Made by a program: the position numbers and the translations under genes | Shown: in pieces, positions 1 to 12,050 of the stretch | Layout of the letters: every line of letters starts with the position of its first letter | How positions within the stretch are numbered: position 1 is the stretch's first letter | Notes under the pieces: model-generated | The model's input: the letters and a program-made list of their open reading frames with translations, nothing else | Databases searched by the model: none | What the model was told of the DNA's origin: nothing | Source: Platynereis dumerilii | Lineage: Eukaryota > Annelida > Polychaeta > Phyllodocida > Nereididae | Length of the DNA stretch: 64,000 nucleotides | Reading direction: 5' to 3' | NCBI GenBank assembly: GCA_026936325.1 | Contig: JAPTHN010000018.1 | Location: 9,691,658-9,755,657 of the forward strand

Positions 1-778
1 TTGTTTTAAGTTGTCTGCCTCCTTAAAGATTAACACTAGAAGTGTCTATCCGGCTAACTTGCAAAAACACTATGTGTTTAAAGGACTTTGGAATTTTCAT
101 TAATTAAAAAGAAATAATGCACATTTTCTTGCACTTGGGAGCATTCAAACAAAGATAAAAGACACAATATGCTACCAACTGACATTTTATGACATATTGT
201 CATCTTATAACCAAAATTTCCTGGTTTAAATTCATCATTAATTTGATACCATACATGAGAAAATATTCTAAGTTTGATAAACACTTAAATCTGTTAATGC
301 TGGTAGAAAGTGTTTATTTTCAAACGTGTTTATGTAATTTAACACTTAAATGTGTTTAAAACAGGCGTTTGTTTTTAGAGTGTACCTCCCAAGGCCACAA
401 TCAAAACAATTTCGTTCAATTTTCAATCCAAATGATTTATGCCCCAGGCTCTTGCTCCAAATTTAAGGGTCAATGGCTTCATTACTGCTAATAATTGGCA
501 ATTACGCATTTGGAAATGATTCATGAATTGATCGAACCAATATTAAAACAGTTTTATTCCACACCTTAACTGACTTCTAATGCTTACAGTATGTCATCAG
601 GAAGACTTCAATACTGTTTTTTACATGCAGGATGGAAAAAATCTAGAATACCAAAAAGAGTAAACAGAGTTGTCAAATGTACAAGAGATTGAAGAGCGGA
701 TGAGAGATGTAATGCTTGTGTATACGAGGCATATCAAATTGGAATAAAGTGATTAGTGTTATCCGATGCAACAAATGA
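1..778. other. AT-rich stretch without a gene
   Basis: No coding region is convincing. Several short palindromic AACACT/AGTGTT-type words occur (about 32-45, 66-79, 280-361), the longest around 342-361. They look like parts of an old inverted-repeat element, but no ends could be drawn. Confidence 0.4.
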
Positions 779-2470
779 GTAATTCAATTTTACCAACATA
801 TAAAGGCTGCCATCCTTGAATCAATTCAAGATGTCTTCTTGGACAGGAATAGAAAAAGATGAAAGGTCTGCCTTAACTAGATTACCATGCTGTAAAAGGA
901 AGCATTGTGTGAACTGCATGCATCCAGTTGATGCAATTTAGGAAGTGATCCAAATGAGGTTAGCGTGTTATCCAGACATTCATTATAATTCTGGTGATAT
1001 CCTAAGAATGATCAAAACCTTCAGTATATTGTCCTAATTGAGACTGAGATTTTCTAGAGCAAGAGTGCTTGAGTTGAATTTCAGCGACTTGTAAATGAAA
1101 GAATCTGGCAATTGTCCAGCCCATTCTTTAATTGTCTTAACTTGACATTTCAATCAATTGTATATCAGATTCTGCTGCTGAATTACTGCATGATTTGAAG
1201 TAACATTCAAAAATCTTCACTCATTACTTTTCGGAAGCCAATATATCTCAGTGATGGATGAATCAACATCCATCAATTATTGTGTTCTCTGCTACAAACG
1301 CTACCCAATCATTTGAATCAGTCCCACCACCAACCACAAGTCCAACACTGACCCCCTCAGTACTTGCCACAAACTTCTATAACAAGCCAACCAATGACTA
1401 GACCTCCAATTCTTTCGACCAAACAAGCACTTTCGAACCGATAGACCATCACTTTATTTATTTATCTGTCTTGGGCATTAAAGTAAATAGCAAATAAAGG
1501 GACACTTCAAAGCAAATATGGTAATGGGCTTATCACTTTTTTAAATGCATAAAGGTATGTTGATAAACAAATATTTTTTTCTACTCTATTTTTTTTTTTT
1601 TTACTGTTAACCGCTCAGAAGACTAGATCACAAACAAGATTGCCAAACCTAAAATAAACTTTTCTCTGATCCTCCAATGTTAATGTATAACTTGACATTA
1701 ACTTTTGGCCATCTTACCTCACAATCCTTATCATGCCAATGATAAAAGCAAAAACAATGACATTTTTACTTGCAAAGGGAAGTTATCGATGGATATGCAG
1801 GATCAGATCAGAACTCTGATTCAGATCTTTTGATCTGTTTCTATTCATCTCATCTGATCAGAGTAGCATTGTCCACAAAGGAATATTGTTTTGCTGATCA
1901 TAATGCATCTCTCTCATCATGTCATGGGGATTCATATGGCAAGGACACATATACATGCCATAATGTGCAGGGCTGTTTATTTAGATTTTAGTATGCATAA
2001 CATATACGTGTTTCTGTATTTTTAATAGGCATCAGTATGGCTAATTCTGTTTATCATTCTCTCTTTCTTCGTTGGGCTTTTCTACTCTCCTTCCTTTCCT
2101 TTAAATGGAATTAGTTTCTTAGTAGTCATACAGAAATAAATAACAAGAAATAATTTACAATTCATGAGCCAACGACACAAAAATTGTCAGATGTTTATTA
2201 AGCAAAAGCAGCATTAAGGAAGTTCAAATCAAAGGTAATACGCAGTAATTAGTGTTACATTAGGGCAGACATCCTGTAGCTGTCAGGAAAAGACAGATAC
2301 AAGAAGGCCTGACAAAACATGAAAGGATTTGCCTGTTGCCTCTTGGCAATTTGCAGAAACAATTGGATGTTCTTGTAAGCCTGTGATACCAGGTGCCAGA
2401 GGCAACATTAGCAGAAAAAAGATCATCTTTACAGGTCACCATACAAGAGGTGCTTCATTGGAAAAAACTG
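779..2470 (+). repeat. Segmental duplication unit, copy 1
   Basis: This stretch matches, in the same order, 2786-2910 plus 8675-10340. Matching blocks are 781-840 with 2788-2852, 925-1290 with 8699-9060, 1590-1740 with 9110-9265, 1768-1925 with 9537-9690, and 2140-2375 with 10080-10330. Copies differ by many substitutions and small indels, so the duplication is old. The short open frames (for example near 1770-1991 and 2260-2442) are not conserved between copies, so I read the unit as non-coding. Copy 1 lacks the Ngaro-type element that splits copy 2 and therefore preserves the approximate empty site near 900. Confidence 0.75.
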
Positions 2471-2620
2471 AGTGAGGCTATGATCACTTGTACAATTGCT
2501 GCAGTGTGTTTCACAACTGTTTCATTTTTACAAATAAATGATTTCATAAATTATTAACAGAAAGACGTTCAGAATTGGTTTCTTGCTGACACTTTCACAT
2601 AGTCAACATAAGTAGTCAGT

Positions 2621-2638
2621 ACAGGGTTAGGGTTAGGG
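2621..2638 (+). repeat. Short TTAGGG-like run
   Basis: A run of under three TTAGGG-type units sits inside ordinary AT-rich sequence. It is too short to be an interstitial telomere. Confidence 0.5.
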
Positions 2639-2785
2639 AATATATTACGGTATTCTGACTGAATTATGAATATTACCAATTAATAAATGCCAGTTGTGTT
2701 CCTCCATGACCAATTGGCAAGATTGAAAATCCGTCTTTGCTAAAGAAACCGTTTGGTATGAGAAGAACATTTTTAGAGAGTGGTT

Positions 2786-2910
2786 AATGAGTTATTCAAT
2801 TTTACCAAAATATAAAGGCTACCGTCCTTTAATCAATTCAAGATGTCGTCTTGAAAAGAAATAGAAAAAGATGAAAGGTTAGCCTTAACCTGATTACTAA
2901 GCTGTAAAAA
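2786..2910 (+). repeat. Segmental duplication unit, copy 2, left part
   Basis: This is the left flank of the retroelement and is homologous to about 781-905. Similarity to copy 1 stops at 2910 and resumes at 8675, which fixes the ends of the inserted element. Confidence 0.75.
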
Positions 2911-3120
2911 TGGTGGCTTGGTTAAACCAAGGGATATTGAGTGTTCAGACTGCTCAGCCGCGGGTTCTTCTTGTGTGCACTAGGCACCTTTCTGAATGTA
3001 AGGCCAGCCAATGACTCCTCAGTTAGTGTTGATCATTGTTGTCCGTCAGCGCACAGCTCTAATCTCTTCGCTATATAAGAAGGAACTCATCAGTTCCGCA
3101 CTGTCGCTTTTGTTAACGAA
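2911..3120 (+). repeat. Split direct repeat A1 of the Ngaro-like element
   Basis: Begins TGGTGGCTTGGTTAAACC and matches 7867-8076 almost perfectly. It contains TATATAAG at 3072-3079, a plausible core promoter for the element. Confidence 0.85.
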
Positions 3121-3531
3121 CGCTGCACGGAGCACGTCTTTATCTTACTAAACCTGCACGAGGCCATGCTGCTAGGCCGTCATTCATCCATCATCATAGC
3201 TCTTCTCTCCTTATGGGACCACTGCGCTTAAAAGATTGGTGAGCTGAAGCCTTCCACGTCGACTTGCAGCCCCTGTTACGAGCTGGCAGTCCGGTCAAGT
3301 TGGCCCGCTGCGTAGATTAGACATTTTTGATAACACGTGGTCAGCGCATCCAGTGCGCAACGTCTAATCTTCAATTTTCCGAGGGGGAGAATTTGAATTT
3401 CTACAGTGCAGTTGGTGGTATCCCAACGTTTGGGTGCCCCGGTTTAAGCGACTACTCTCGTCTGTCTAATTTATCGTGCTAACGGACGAGGCACGCCTGG
3501 ACTCTTTGCTAGGGAACGGCCAGGACGAACC

Positions 3532-5081
3532 ATGGGGAGGAAAAGTCGTACAAGACATTGCACGAAGTGCGGCAAGCCTTGCAGTGGCCACGTGGGGCCG
3601 ACTGGGAAGGGATGCGGAGTCCTAAATGCTATCCATTTTAGGAAGAGTCTGCCTCCACAGAACCCCCCTCAGAGCCTTCAAGTCGTGAGTGAAGTGGGCG
3701 AGACGTCTCTTATGGATTTGGCTGACGAATTTCTATATCCCCAGGATAGTGCATTGGTCCCTAATGTTGGGCATGCACGCTCGGAGTATGATACCCCGCA
3801 GCCGTCTACGTCACACCACCAGCCCCCCCGGGCTTCTCACCCCCCCCTCCTACGGTGCACTTCGCAGATTCTCTCGACGAGTCGCATGGTAGCCAAGCTT
3901 CAGCCGGGTTTAATTGGAATGGCAGTTTTCATCAGCCACGCTCTACACCCAACCCGGGCTCTGTCCCGCGATCTACACCCAACCCGGGCTCTGTCCCGCA
4001 TCACGAGCGTAGGGGCCACGGGCCCCCCCATCACTCCTGGCCAGTGAACAGCCCCGTCGGACCGTATGCTTCACGTACCCCCCCACCTATGACCCGTGTC
4101 CCGGTGGCACCCCTCGTGGATACACGTCCCGTGCCCCAGAGTGGGCCTTGCTTCCCCCCGGGTCAGTACGATCCCAGGATGGACAATACCCAAATTGGAA
4201 GCAATTACCAAGTCAACATGGGCTACGTACCGCCCCATCAAGGATACAGTGCCTATGTGCAAAACAGTGACTCTGGGGCCACGAGTGCCTATCCCACTGC
4301 TCGGGCCAATGATTGGCATGATTGGCGTCGTATGAACAATCCATCAAATGTGAACTCTATGCCACTTGATACTGGTACTGAATTTTTGTCCCAACAATCT
4401 GTCACAAGCGCTCTGAATGGTGAGTGTGTTACACTTGAAAATTTTGTTGATAATAGCAATGATGTTGATGAGATCAAATCTTATGTAGACGCCAGTGGCA
4501 ATGTTAATGTTAAAACTGTCAAAAGTAGGAATAGAATTGTTTCATTTTACAAGTGGCTTGAAGCATGGATCACGTACATGATCCTCATGACAAGAGTACA
4601 TGGGTTTAACGTATTTTACCAAATGGCCAGGTATTTAGCGTTCGTTTTAAATGTCGTTCAAAAATTTAAAATTGCAAATGTCTTGGCGTATGATACTAAA
4701 CATCGCCAGCGGCTTGCCCAGACTAGAGACATGAGCTTTGCTAGATTAGATCACGAGCTGTACGTCACAACATTTGACCACAGCGCCACTAAGAGCAGCG
4801 GCAAGTGTCAGAAGTGCGGTGGCTTAGACCACGCCTCCCAGGACTGCACTCGCAGGGGCGTAGCTAGGAATAATTTTCGTGCCCAAAGCTCAGGAGCTGC
4901 CAAATCTAGCGTCGACAAAGACGAGGTATGCTACATGTATCAGTTTCAAAAATGTAGATGGGCAGACAAGTGCAGGAGAAAGCACGAGTGCGCCACCTGT
5001 GGCGGCCCCAACCCCCAGTCAATCTGTACGGGAGCCAAATGTAAATCCGCCCCACTCAGTGCTCTGGTCCCCAGCGCTTAA
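3532..5081 (+). other. Gag-like region of the Ngaro-like element
   Basis: The region lies between A1 and the reverse transcriptase. It is rich in Pro, Ser, Thr and His in its first half. The later part has a zinc knuckle of CxxCGGxxHxxxxC type at about 4807-4848 and a second Cys/His-rich segment near 4927-5010. Both are typical of nucleic-acid-binding Gag proteins of DIRS-order elements. The largest open frame is 3855-5081, and the coding part overlaps the start of the polymerase frame. This is part of a fossil element. Confidence 0.65.
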
Positions 5082-6657
5082 CGTTCCCTTCTGGGAACAC
5101 TTCCTCCCCCTAGTTTACCCTCCACTTGAGGCATCAAGCATATTAGATAGCATAATTTCAGGTGTCAGAATAGGCCGTTCACCTGCAGATAGTGTGATCA
5201 TCAGCCCTAATTGGCCTTCAGCCATCGAGTTTTCTGACCAAGTGAGTCGGATCATATCAGCTGATCTTGCAGCTGGTAAGCTGTTAGGCCCCTTTGTGGA
5301 TCCCCCGTTTCAGAATTACATCATCTCCCCCCTTGGGGCGTTTCAAAAAAGGAACTCCACAAAAGTCAGATTGATCCACGATCTCTCCTACCCCCCCAAG
5401 GGTTCAGTGAACTCCTTGATTGACCCGGCCAATTTTACACTTTCTTATGCATCGATAGATGATGCCGTGGAGATGATCTCTAAGTTAGACACTCCCTCTA
5501 TTTTTCTGTCTAAAATGGACCTTAAAGACGCGTACAAGACCGTCTTCATTTCACCAGCCGATTGGCACCTAATGGGATTCAGCTGGCATGACACAGCTGG
5601 TAGATGTCAATACTACTTCTCCAAGGTTTTAAACTTTGGATTGAGGTCCGCACGCTTTTTATTTGACTTTATAACTTCGCCCTTAGAACAAATCATGCAC
5701 TATCAAGGAGTCAGCAAGTCTCTAATAAGGTACGTCGACGATTTTTTAATCATCGGCTCTTCCTATGCTGAATGTGCTAAAGACTTGTCTTTAATGCTCG
5801 ACGTCGCTCGCGCATCTGGTTTCGAAATTCAAGACTCAAAAGTCACTTTTCCTGCTAGGGTGATAGAATTTTTAGGCATATTGATTGATACAGAGAGGGG
5901 GGAACGTAGAATCTCCCAGGAACGCTTGCTCGACCTCAAGAGTGAGGCAGAGCAATGGTTACAACTTGGTACCATTACAAAGCGAAAACTCCTTAGTATA
6001 CTAGGTAAATGTTCATTTGCAGCGCGCGTCATCAGAAATGGGCGCCCATTTTTAGCCAGACTCTTTCATGCTGCCAACTCTGTAGCCCAACTCCACTTTA
6101 GAATTAGACTGACGGCCGAGGCTCGCTCTGATCTTAATTGGTGGGTGACCTGTATCGAGTCCCACAATGGTGTCACCATTTTTAGACCAGACTGGACCAC
6201 CAATGTCAGGCATATATGGACCGACGCACCGTCACTGGGACTTGGGGGTTTTAACGGGCATGAATGGTTTTCACTGCCGTATACTGGCTCTTTGGATTGT
6301 TTGAAAGACCAGTCTATTAACTGGCGGGAAATGCATGCCGCGGTCCTTGCTCTTTACACCTGGGGCCCGGCACTTAGGAACTGTAGCATAATATTCCACA
6401 TCAATAATACAACAGCCTGCTGTATTTTTAACAAGGCGTATTCCCCAGTCCCAAGCCTTATGTTTTTTGCTAGGCACTGGTTTGTGGCTGTTGACAAATT
6501 CAACTTGAACGTAGCTCCTCTTTACATAGCTACTCAAGATAACACGGACGCTGACAATCTTAGTCGTTTGCGTGTTGCTCAGTTCCGTGAGGATAACCCT
6601 CACTCCTCCCCCACCCCCACCTGGCCCAATGACTCATTCATGTCTGTTCACTTCTAA
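4879..6657 (+). CDS. Reverse transcriptase and RNase H region of the Ngaro-like element
   Basis: The open frame holds the RT core with the YVDD box (RYVDDFLIIGSS, about 5731-5766) and the DLKDAYKTV motif near 5518. A KRKLLSILGKCSFAARVI segment near 5980-6030 is characteristic of Ngaro-type RTs. An RNase H-like region follows (IWTDAPSLGLGGF near 6217, INWREMHAAVLALY near 6316, a terminal DADNLSRL near 6550). Family knowledge: this enzyme copies element RNA to DNA. It overlaps the gag-like frame upstream and is followed 39 bases later by the recombinase frame. This is part of a fossil element. Confidence 0.85.
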   Translation: MPKAQELPNLASTKTRYATCISFKNVDGQTSAGESTSAPPVAAPTPSQSVREPNVNPPHSVLWSPALNVPFWEHFLPLVYPPLEASSILDSIISGVRIGRSPADSVIISPNWPSAIEFSDQVSRIISADLAAGKLLGPFVDPPFQNYIISPLGAFQKRNSTKVRLIHDLSYPPKGSVNSLIDPANFTLSYASIDDAVEMISKLDTPSIFLSKMDLKDAYKTVFISPADWHLMGFSWHDTAGRCQYYFSKVLNFGLRSARFLFDFITSPLEQIMHYQGVSKSLIRYVDDFLIIGSSYAECAKDLSLMLDVARASGFEIQDSKVTFPARVIEFLGILIDTERGERRISQERLLDLKSEAEQWLQLGTITKRKLLSILGKCSFAARVIRNGRPFLARLFHAANSVAQLHFRIRLTAEARSDLNWWVTCIESHNGVTIFRPDWTTNVRHIWTDAPSLGLGGFNGHEWFSLPYTGSLDCLKDQSINWREMHAAVLALYTWGPALRNCSIIFHINNTTACCIFNKAYSPVPSLMFFARHWFVAVDKFNLNVAPLYIATQDNTDADNLSRLRVAQFREDNPHSSPTPTWPNDSFMSVHF

Positions 6658-6696
6658 TCTCCATTATTTACAGGCCTGGATTCTAGAGTCGCAGCT

Positions 6697-7752
6697 TTGA
6701 TATCCGCAGGGTGGGCCCCTCGGACCCGAGCCGCCTATGCAACTGCTGTCGGCCGGTACTCACGCTTTGTGAACTCATTTAATCTCCGCCCCTTTCCCCT
6801 TGAGGAACAGAAAATCCTCAGGTTCGTAGCATTCCTGGCTTTTCAGAATTTAACCAGCGCTACTGTAGCTAATTATTTGTCAGGGCTTAGGGCATGGGCA
6901 TTAGCGCTAGGGGGCGTCGAGCCTGACCTTTGTACTCCTAGAGTCCGCCTAGCGGTCAAGGCTATATCTCGGGGGGATGGGCCACCTAAGCAGGTGGACC
7001 CTATAAATTACGCCCTTCTTAGGAAGATATTAGCTTTACTTCACTTTGATAGGGACAATGCCATGTTGGCCTCTGCCATCTCTCTGCATTATTTTGCCTG
7101 CTTGCGGGCATCGGAGTTGTGTTTAGACCCAGTCACTGGGTGGGCCCCACTTAGATCCTCTATCCAGTTCACCTCCCCCCGCACGATGGTATATTCCGTG
7201 CCCACTTCTAAAAACGCCCCCAAGGGTTTTGTAGCTCATATCGGGTGTTCAGGGCAGCCCGTCTGTGCGCCCTGCACAATGAAGTGTTATCTTATGAATT
7301 TTCCAGCGCTTCCATCTTCTTACCTGTTCGCCACCCGCGGGGGCGCACCCTTAGATTACCCCTCCTATAATAATCATATAAAGAGCCTAGTTAGCACTCT
7401 GGGCTTAGACCCTACTCGTTACTCCACACATTCCTTACGTGCAGGGGCTGCAACTCAAGCAGCCGATAGTGGTTTATCTCACCATGACATCCAGCGCCTT
7501 GGCAGATGGCGTTCCGACGCATATAAAATCTATTTGCGTCCCCCCCTTCTTCATATGCCTTTTTCGCCCCTCATCTTGTCACACATCACTAGTTCTAGCA
7601 GCATGGTCTTAAAAGCACCACTGCACTCAAAATTAACCTCACACAATGCTCTTGGGTATATACCTGTCGTTTGGGTGTCCCCGAGCATTGCATCTATGTT
7701 ACCTTATCTATCTGTGTGTATTATTCTCCTTTCTTGTGTTATGTTATCTTAG
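6697..7752 (+). CDS. Tyrosine recombinase region of the Ngaro-like element
   Basis: The frame carries the tyrosine-recombinase signature: the box I arginine in CLRASELC (about 7100-7123), box II HSLRAG (about 7429-7446), then GRWRSDAYKIYLR (about 7501-7539) with the candidate nucleophile Tyr. In this family the enzyme joins a circular DNA copy to the target without making target-site duplications. The end of the frame runs into repeat B1. This is part of a fossil element. Confidence 0.85.
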   Translation: MISAGWAPRTRAAYATAVGRYSRFVNSFNLRPFPLEEQKILRFVAFLAFQNLTSATVANYLSGLRAWALALGGVEPDLCTPRVRLAVKAISRGDGPPKQVDPINYALLRKILALLHFDRDNAMLASAISLHYFACLRASELCLDPVTGWAPLRSSIQFTSPRTMVYSVPTSKNAPKGFVAHIGCSGQPVCAPCTMKCYLMNFPALPSSYLFATRGGAPLDYPSYNNHIKSLVSTLGLDPTRYSTHSLRAGAATQAADSGLSHHDIQRLGRWRSDAYKIYLRPPLLHMPFSPLILSHITSSSSMVLKAPLHSKLTSHNALGYIPVVWVSPSIASMLPYLSVCIILLSCVMLS

Positions 7753-7866
7753 TGTGTATGGGTATGTGTGACTTGTGACTTCGTCTACTTGTGTATATGT
7801 TTTGCGAATAAAACGCACTGCGGCCATGTTTAAACTAAACCTATGATTTTGTTCTGAATTACTCAA
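7674..7866 (+). repeat. Split direct repeat B1 of the Ngaro-like element
   Basis: Starts GGGTGTCCCCGAGCATTGC and ends TTACTCAA. It matches 8479-8674 with only a few differences. It contains AATAAA at about 7807, a likely polyadenylation signal of the element. Confidence 0.8.
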
Positions 7867-8076
7867 TGGTGGCTTGGTTAAACCAAGGGATATTGAGTGT
7901 TCAGACTGCTCAGCCGCGGTTACTTCTTGTGTGCACTAGGCACCTTTCTGAATGTAAGGCCAGCCAATGACTCCTCAGTTAGTGTTGATCATTGTTGTCC
8001 GTCAGCGCACAGCTCTAATCTCTTCGCTATATAAGAAGGAACTCATCAGTTCCGCACTGTCGCTTTTGTTAACGAA
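7867..8076 (+). repeat. Split direct repeat A2 of the Ngaro-like element
   Basis: Near-identical copy of A1 that directly follows B1, and it includes the same TATATAAG box. Confidence 0.85.
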
Positions 8077-8478
8077 GCCCGCCCACCGCTAAAAAATCCC
8101 CCTTTATAATTAAAAAACCATACTGGGTTATTCAAACGAACGTTAAATACTCTAGCTTATAGTTTACATTTATATACGTACAATTTCTGATTTTCATTAA
8201 TGATGTATTAGTACTCCATATTCTATTAATTGCATGGCATGTAAAAATTTTTTTGATTCATTATAAACTGTAATTGTCTTATATGATCAATGTGCCTCAA
8301 TTCAATTGTAAACATTCTGTAAATTGATTACTGTGTGCCGGAAATAATGAATTTCACAATCATGGACTTTGGATCCCGACAGGGGCGTGGCGTTGACGCT
8401 TATGGAAGCCAAACACAAGAGACTCTAGTATCTTAAATACATTGCGTACAAACTTTAATTGAATACAATTTTGCCGGA
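8077..8478. other. Spacer between A2 and B2
   Basis: About 400 bases with no match elsewhere in the window. No open frame is evident. It may be a normal part of this subfamily or a separate small insertion. Confidence 0.4.
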
Positions 8479-8674
8479 GGGTGTCCCCGAGCATTGCATC
8501 TATGTTACCTTATCTATCTGTGTGTATTATTCTCCTTTCTTGTGTTATGTTATCTTAGTGTGTATGGGTATGTGTGACTTATGACTTCGTCTACTTGTGT
8601 GTCTATGTTTTGCGAATAAAACGCACTGCGGCCATGTTTAAACTAAACCTATGAGTTTGTTCTGAATTACTCAA
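8479..8674 (+). repeat. Split direct repeat B2 and right end of the Ngaro-like element
   Basis: Matches B1 almost base for base and ends TTACTCAA at 8674, where similarity to the copy 1 duplication resumes. Confidence 0.85.
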
Positions 8675-10340
8675 GCCTAGTTTGACCTGCATGTCTCTAG
8701 TTGATGCAATTTGGGAAGTGATCCAGATGAGGTTAGTGTGTTATCCAGACATTCTTTATTAGTCTGGTTACATCCTAAGAATGAACCTAACCTTCAGTTT
8801 ACTTTATTCTGATAGAGACTGAGTTTTCCAGCAACTTGTAAATGAAATATTGTAGCAATTGCCTTACCCATTGTTTGTCATAAGTTGACATTTCAATCAT
8901 TTGTATATATGTTGCAGAATTACTGCATGATTTGAAGTAACATTCAAATATCTTCACTTGGACTTTTCGGAGTCCAATATATCTCTCTCATGAATGAATC
9001 AACAGCCATAAATTATTATATTCTCTACTGCAACCAAAACCAACACTACACAACCAATTATTAAACCTTACAACTAGACAGCCAACACTTCCGACCAATA
9101 ATCACTGTTGTACTTTTTTTTTCCTTTGCTGCAAACACCTCGGAAGATCAGATCACAAGCAAAATTTCCAAACCAAAGAACAACTTTTCTCTGATCCTCT
9201 AATGCTAATATATACTTGGCCTTTAACTTTTGGGATCTTCTCTCACAATCCTTCTCATGCACAAACAGTTATTGCACAAATCCCTGTCTGAGCCACAGCT
9301 GATCTCTCTTCAGTCGTCTTATGATCATGGCTTTTGACTATTGCAAGAAAGGTCAGCAGTCAAGTCTTTCTATTGAAGGTAGGATATTTCGTGCTAGTGC
9401 ACAAAAGGGACATGGATAAAAAAAACAAAAACCACGACTTATATAACGCTGAGGTTGTGATATATTTGTCCTCAGGATGAGGCAAGCCCAAAATATGATT
9501 GGCCACAAGGATGAGGGGAAGGAAAATCAGATTTTTTTACTTGCAAAGAGAAGTCCATTATTTTCATCGATATACATGCAGATCAGATCAGTACTCTGAA
9601 GCAGATCTTTTTATCTCTTTTATTTAATCTTATTTGATCTGACTGACATTATCCACAAGGGAATATTGTTTTGCTGATCAAATGCATCTCTTTTATGCAA
9701 CTATGGGGATTCATGTTGCAAGGACATACATTGATGATATGATATGCACTTGTGCAGGGGTAGATGAGTTCTTGCATATAGTATGCGAGCCATGTGTCTA
9801 CTTTATTGACAATATTGTATTCCAATTCACACTTAAAATTAGATAATTTTTGTACTTAAAAGGTTCATTTTTTAGTCAGTAAGGACTGTTGATCTACGTT
9901 ATCTTTCTCACCTTATATCTGCAAAAATGCGTTTCTTCTGGACTTGCCTCTTTTCGCCATATTTTCCTTTTTTCGTGTGGCTCTTCTTCTTCTTTCTTTC
10001 CCTGTTTGCATACATTCCTTCTGTAAATCTTCCTTTGTTACACATCAGACCAACACTTGTCGCTGATTAAAGACAGGAAATAGATAACAAGAAGGGATTG
10101 CGATTCATGGGCAAATGGAGAGGAATAATTATTATCAGATATATCTTCTAAAGCAAAAGTGACATTTAGGAAGTCGAAATCTCAAAGTCGATGCGCAATT
10201 ATTAGGGTTACATTAGGGCGGACATCCTGGAGCTGTCAGGAAAAGACAGATACAAGAAAGCCTGACAAAACATGAAAGGAATTGCCTGTTGCCTCTTGGC
10301 TATGTGCAGAAACAATTGGATATTCTTGCAGACCTGTGGC
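8675..10340 (+). repeat. Segmental duplication unit, copy 2, right part
   Basis: Collinear with 905-2380. It includes the GATC-rich block at 9537-9690 and a conserved block at 10215-10330 that matches 2262-2375. No conserved coding frame is seen. Confidence 0.75.
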
Positions 10341-11965
10341 AATCATGCACTCTTAAATCAGCAGCTGCGGGACTTATTGCTAAGGACAATTAAAATCTAC
10401 AGGCCCAAGGGGGCAGGGGGTTTGGCTCCGCCATACTGATATATGTTCATTCTACCAATTGTCCAAACACAATAGAATTGTTAATAAAATTATCAAACAA
10501 TGTAATTGTTCCATTCTAATACAGTCTGTACCATTCTATTAATTGTCTGCTTAAGAAAAATTAATTCAATTTGTTTAACATTTTAACAATTTGATTGTTT
10601 AATTTAAATAGACAATAAATGGAATAAGAATACATTTTAAAATTATAATCTAATATCAGAAAAGTTTTTTCTTTTTCAATGAATGGTTTTCTGCAATAAA
10701 TTACAGTTTTTCTTATTCATAAAATTAGTTGACGTTCCAGAGAAGCAGTTGGTTTTACAGTGTGGGAGCCAGTGTTATCAGTCAAATAAAGACCTTTTTT
10801 TTGCAACAATTTGAGATACTTCTTTGAAAAAAAAACCAGACCTTGCAATATCCTATTCATCATAATGAAAAAGACAGTTACCGTATTTGTGCAGATATCA
10901 TACACAATGATGATTTCCACAGATTGGTTGCATCCGCATTAGATATAAGAAGTCTCGGGGGAAGATGTGTACTAAACGCAAGAAATTCAGATATCTGTAA
11001 TTTGCCTTCAAGGCTTCTCCTGACCATGAAAAGGCATATAATCTGATTAATCTAATGTGGAGAGACATACACTGTCAGTCTGTCAAGTCATAATATAGAA
11101 ACTGTTGCCTTCCTTTTCTTGAGAGTATTTACTTATAACTTGGCTTTCTATGCACGCAGTGACGCAGCTCCCGATAAAAATGAAATAATATTGTGAAGGT
11201 AATTGCTGTAAATTAAAGAGAAAACGGCCTTAAAGCAACCCGGCATTATGGAACAGAGAGCACCAGTCGCTCAGGTGACAATTTCTTATTGTTTCAATCC
11301 TTCATGTCACAGTCAATTTGTTGTTGAGCAAAGTGGTTCCATCAATATTTACCATCCTTTCTATCATTTTGTCCATACGGTCACAACATCTCATTTATTT
11401 TAATAGATTATTGGGACATTCTGTTAGTATTGTCATTGTGGTAATACGATTGCAGGAGGCAGAACTCCTCCTTCATCCAAGCAGTAAATGTCACAATATT
11501 GACTGTGAGGGTTGCGGTGAGATTCAGTGATCTTGCGAGCATCACACCCTATCATGCCATATCAGGACTGTAATCTTAGCAATGTTATCTTCATGGGGTA
11601 ATATCAGGGATCAGAGTATCAGAAATATCTCTATCATAACGGCTATCGTTACAGAAACTTAACAACAGAACAGCTGCTCCAATGTGATCGTACAAGGGAA
11701 TCTAAACCAAGAAATTAAATATAATTTATTATTTATAATCACTTTGATTACTTGACATTCTGTGTATCATGCTACAACAAGTTTCACATTGTGACTAAAT
11801 AAAGTGCTTCTTATCTTATATATTAACGTACATGTAGTCAGATTTTTTTCAAGACCTATTTATTTCCAAATACCATGAACAGACTGGCTTGGAAGATTAT
11901 TTTAAAATTCATGGTATCATAGAGTAATCTCAGGAAAGTCTACCCTCAGTGGAAAAGCTTGACTG
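10341..11965. other. AT-rich stretch without a gene
   Basis: Very AT-rich with short repeated ACAATT/AATTGT words around 10440-10620. The open frames are short and lack recognisable domains. I see nothing else to annotate. Confidence 0.4.
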
Positions 11966-11969
11966 TTGA

Positions 11970-12050
11970 CCTTTCTCACAATATGCAAAAGCCATGATCA
12001 TAAGAAGGCTGAAGAGAGATCAGATTGGCAGATTTCTTTGGCTCAGACAG
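11970..12050 (-). repeat. Inverted copy of part of the segmental unit
   Basis: Its reverse complement matches about 9270-9345, sharing the AGCCATGATCATAAG core. Confidence 0.6.

Larger units (their letters stand above)
2911..8674 (+). mobile_element. Ngaro-like tyrosine-recombinase retroelement (DIRS order), near whole
   Basis: The element is about 5.76 kb with split direct repeats in the order A1 (2911-3120), internal coding part, B1 (7674-7866), A2 (7867-8076), a spacer of about 400 bases, and B2 (8479-8674). That order is the hallmark of the Ngaro/PAT branch. The internal part has a gag-like region, reverse transcriptase with RNase H, and a tyrosine recombinase, in that order on the + strand. 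A1 and A2, and B1 and B2, differ from each other at only a few positions, so insertion looks recent compared with the old duplication around it. No target-site duplication is visible, as expected for recombinase-mediated integration. It looks whole or nearly so, with at most about one or two breaks. It is described here as a fossil element, not a host gene. Confidence 0.85.

Noticed and set aside
2621-2638. Telomere-like TTAGGG run
   Set aside because: Fewer than three units, no neighbouring array and no chromosome-end context.
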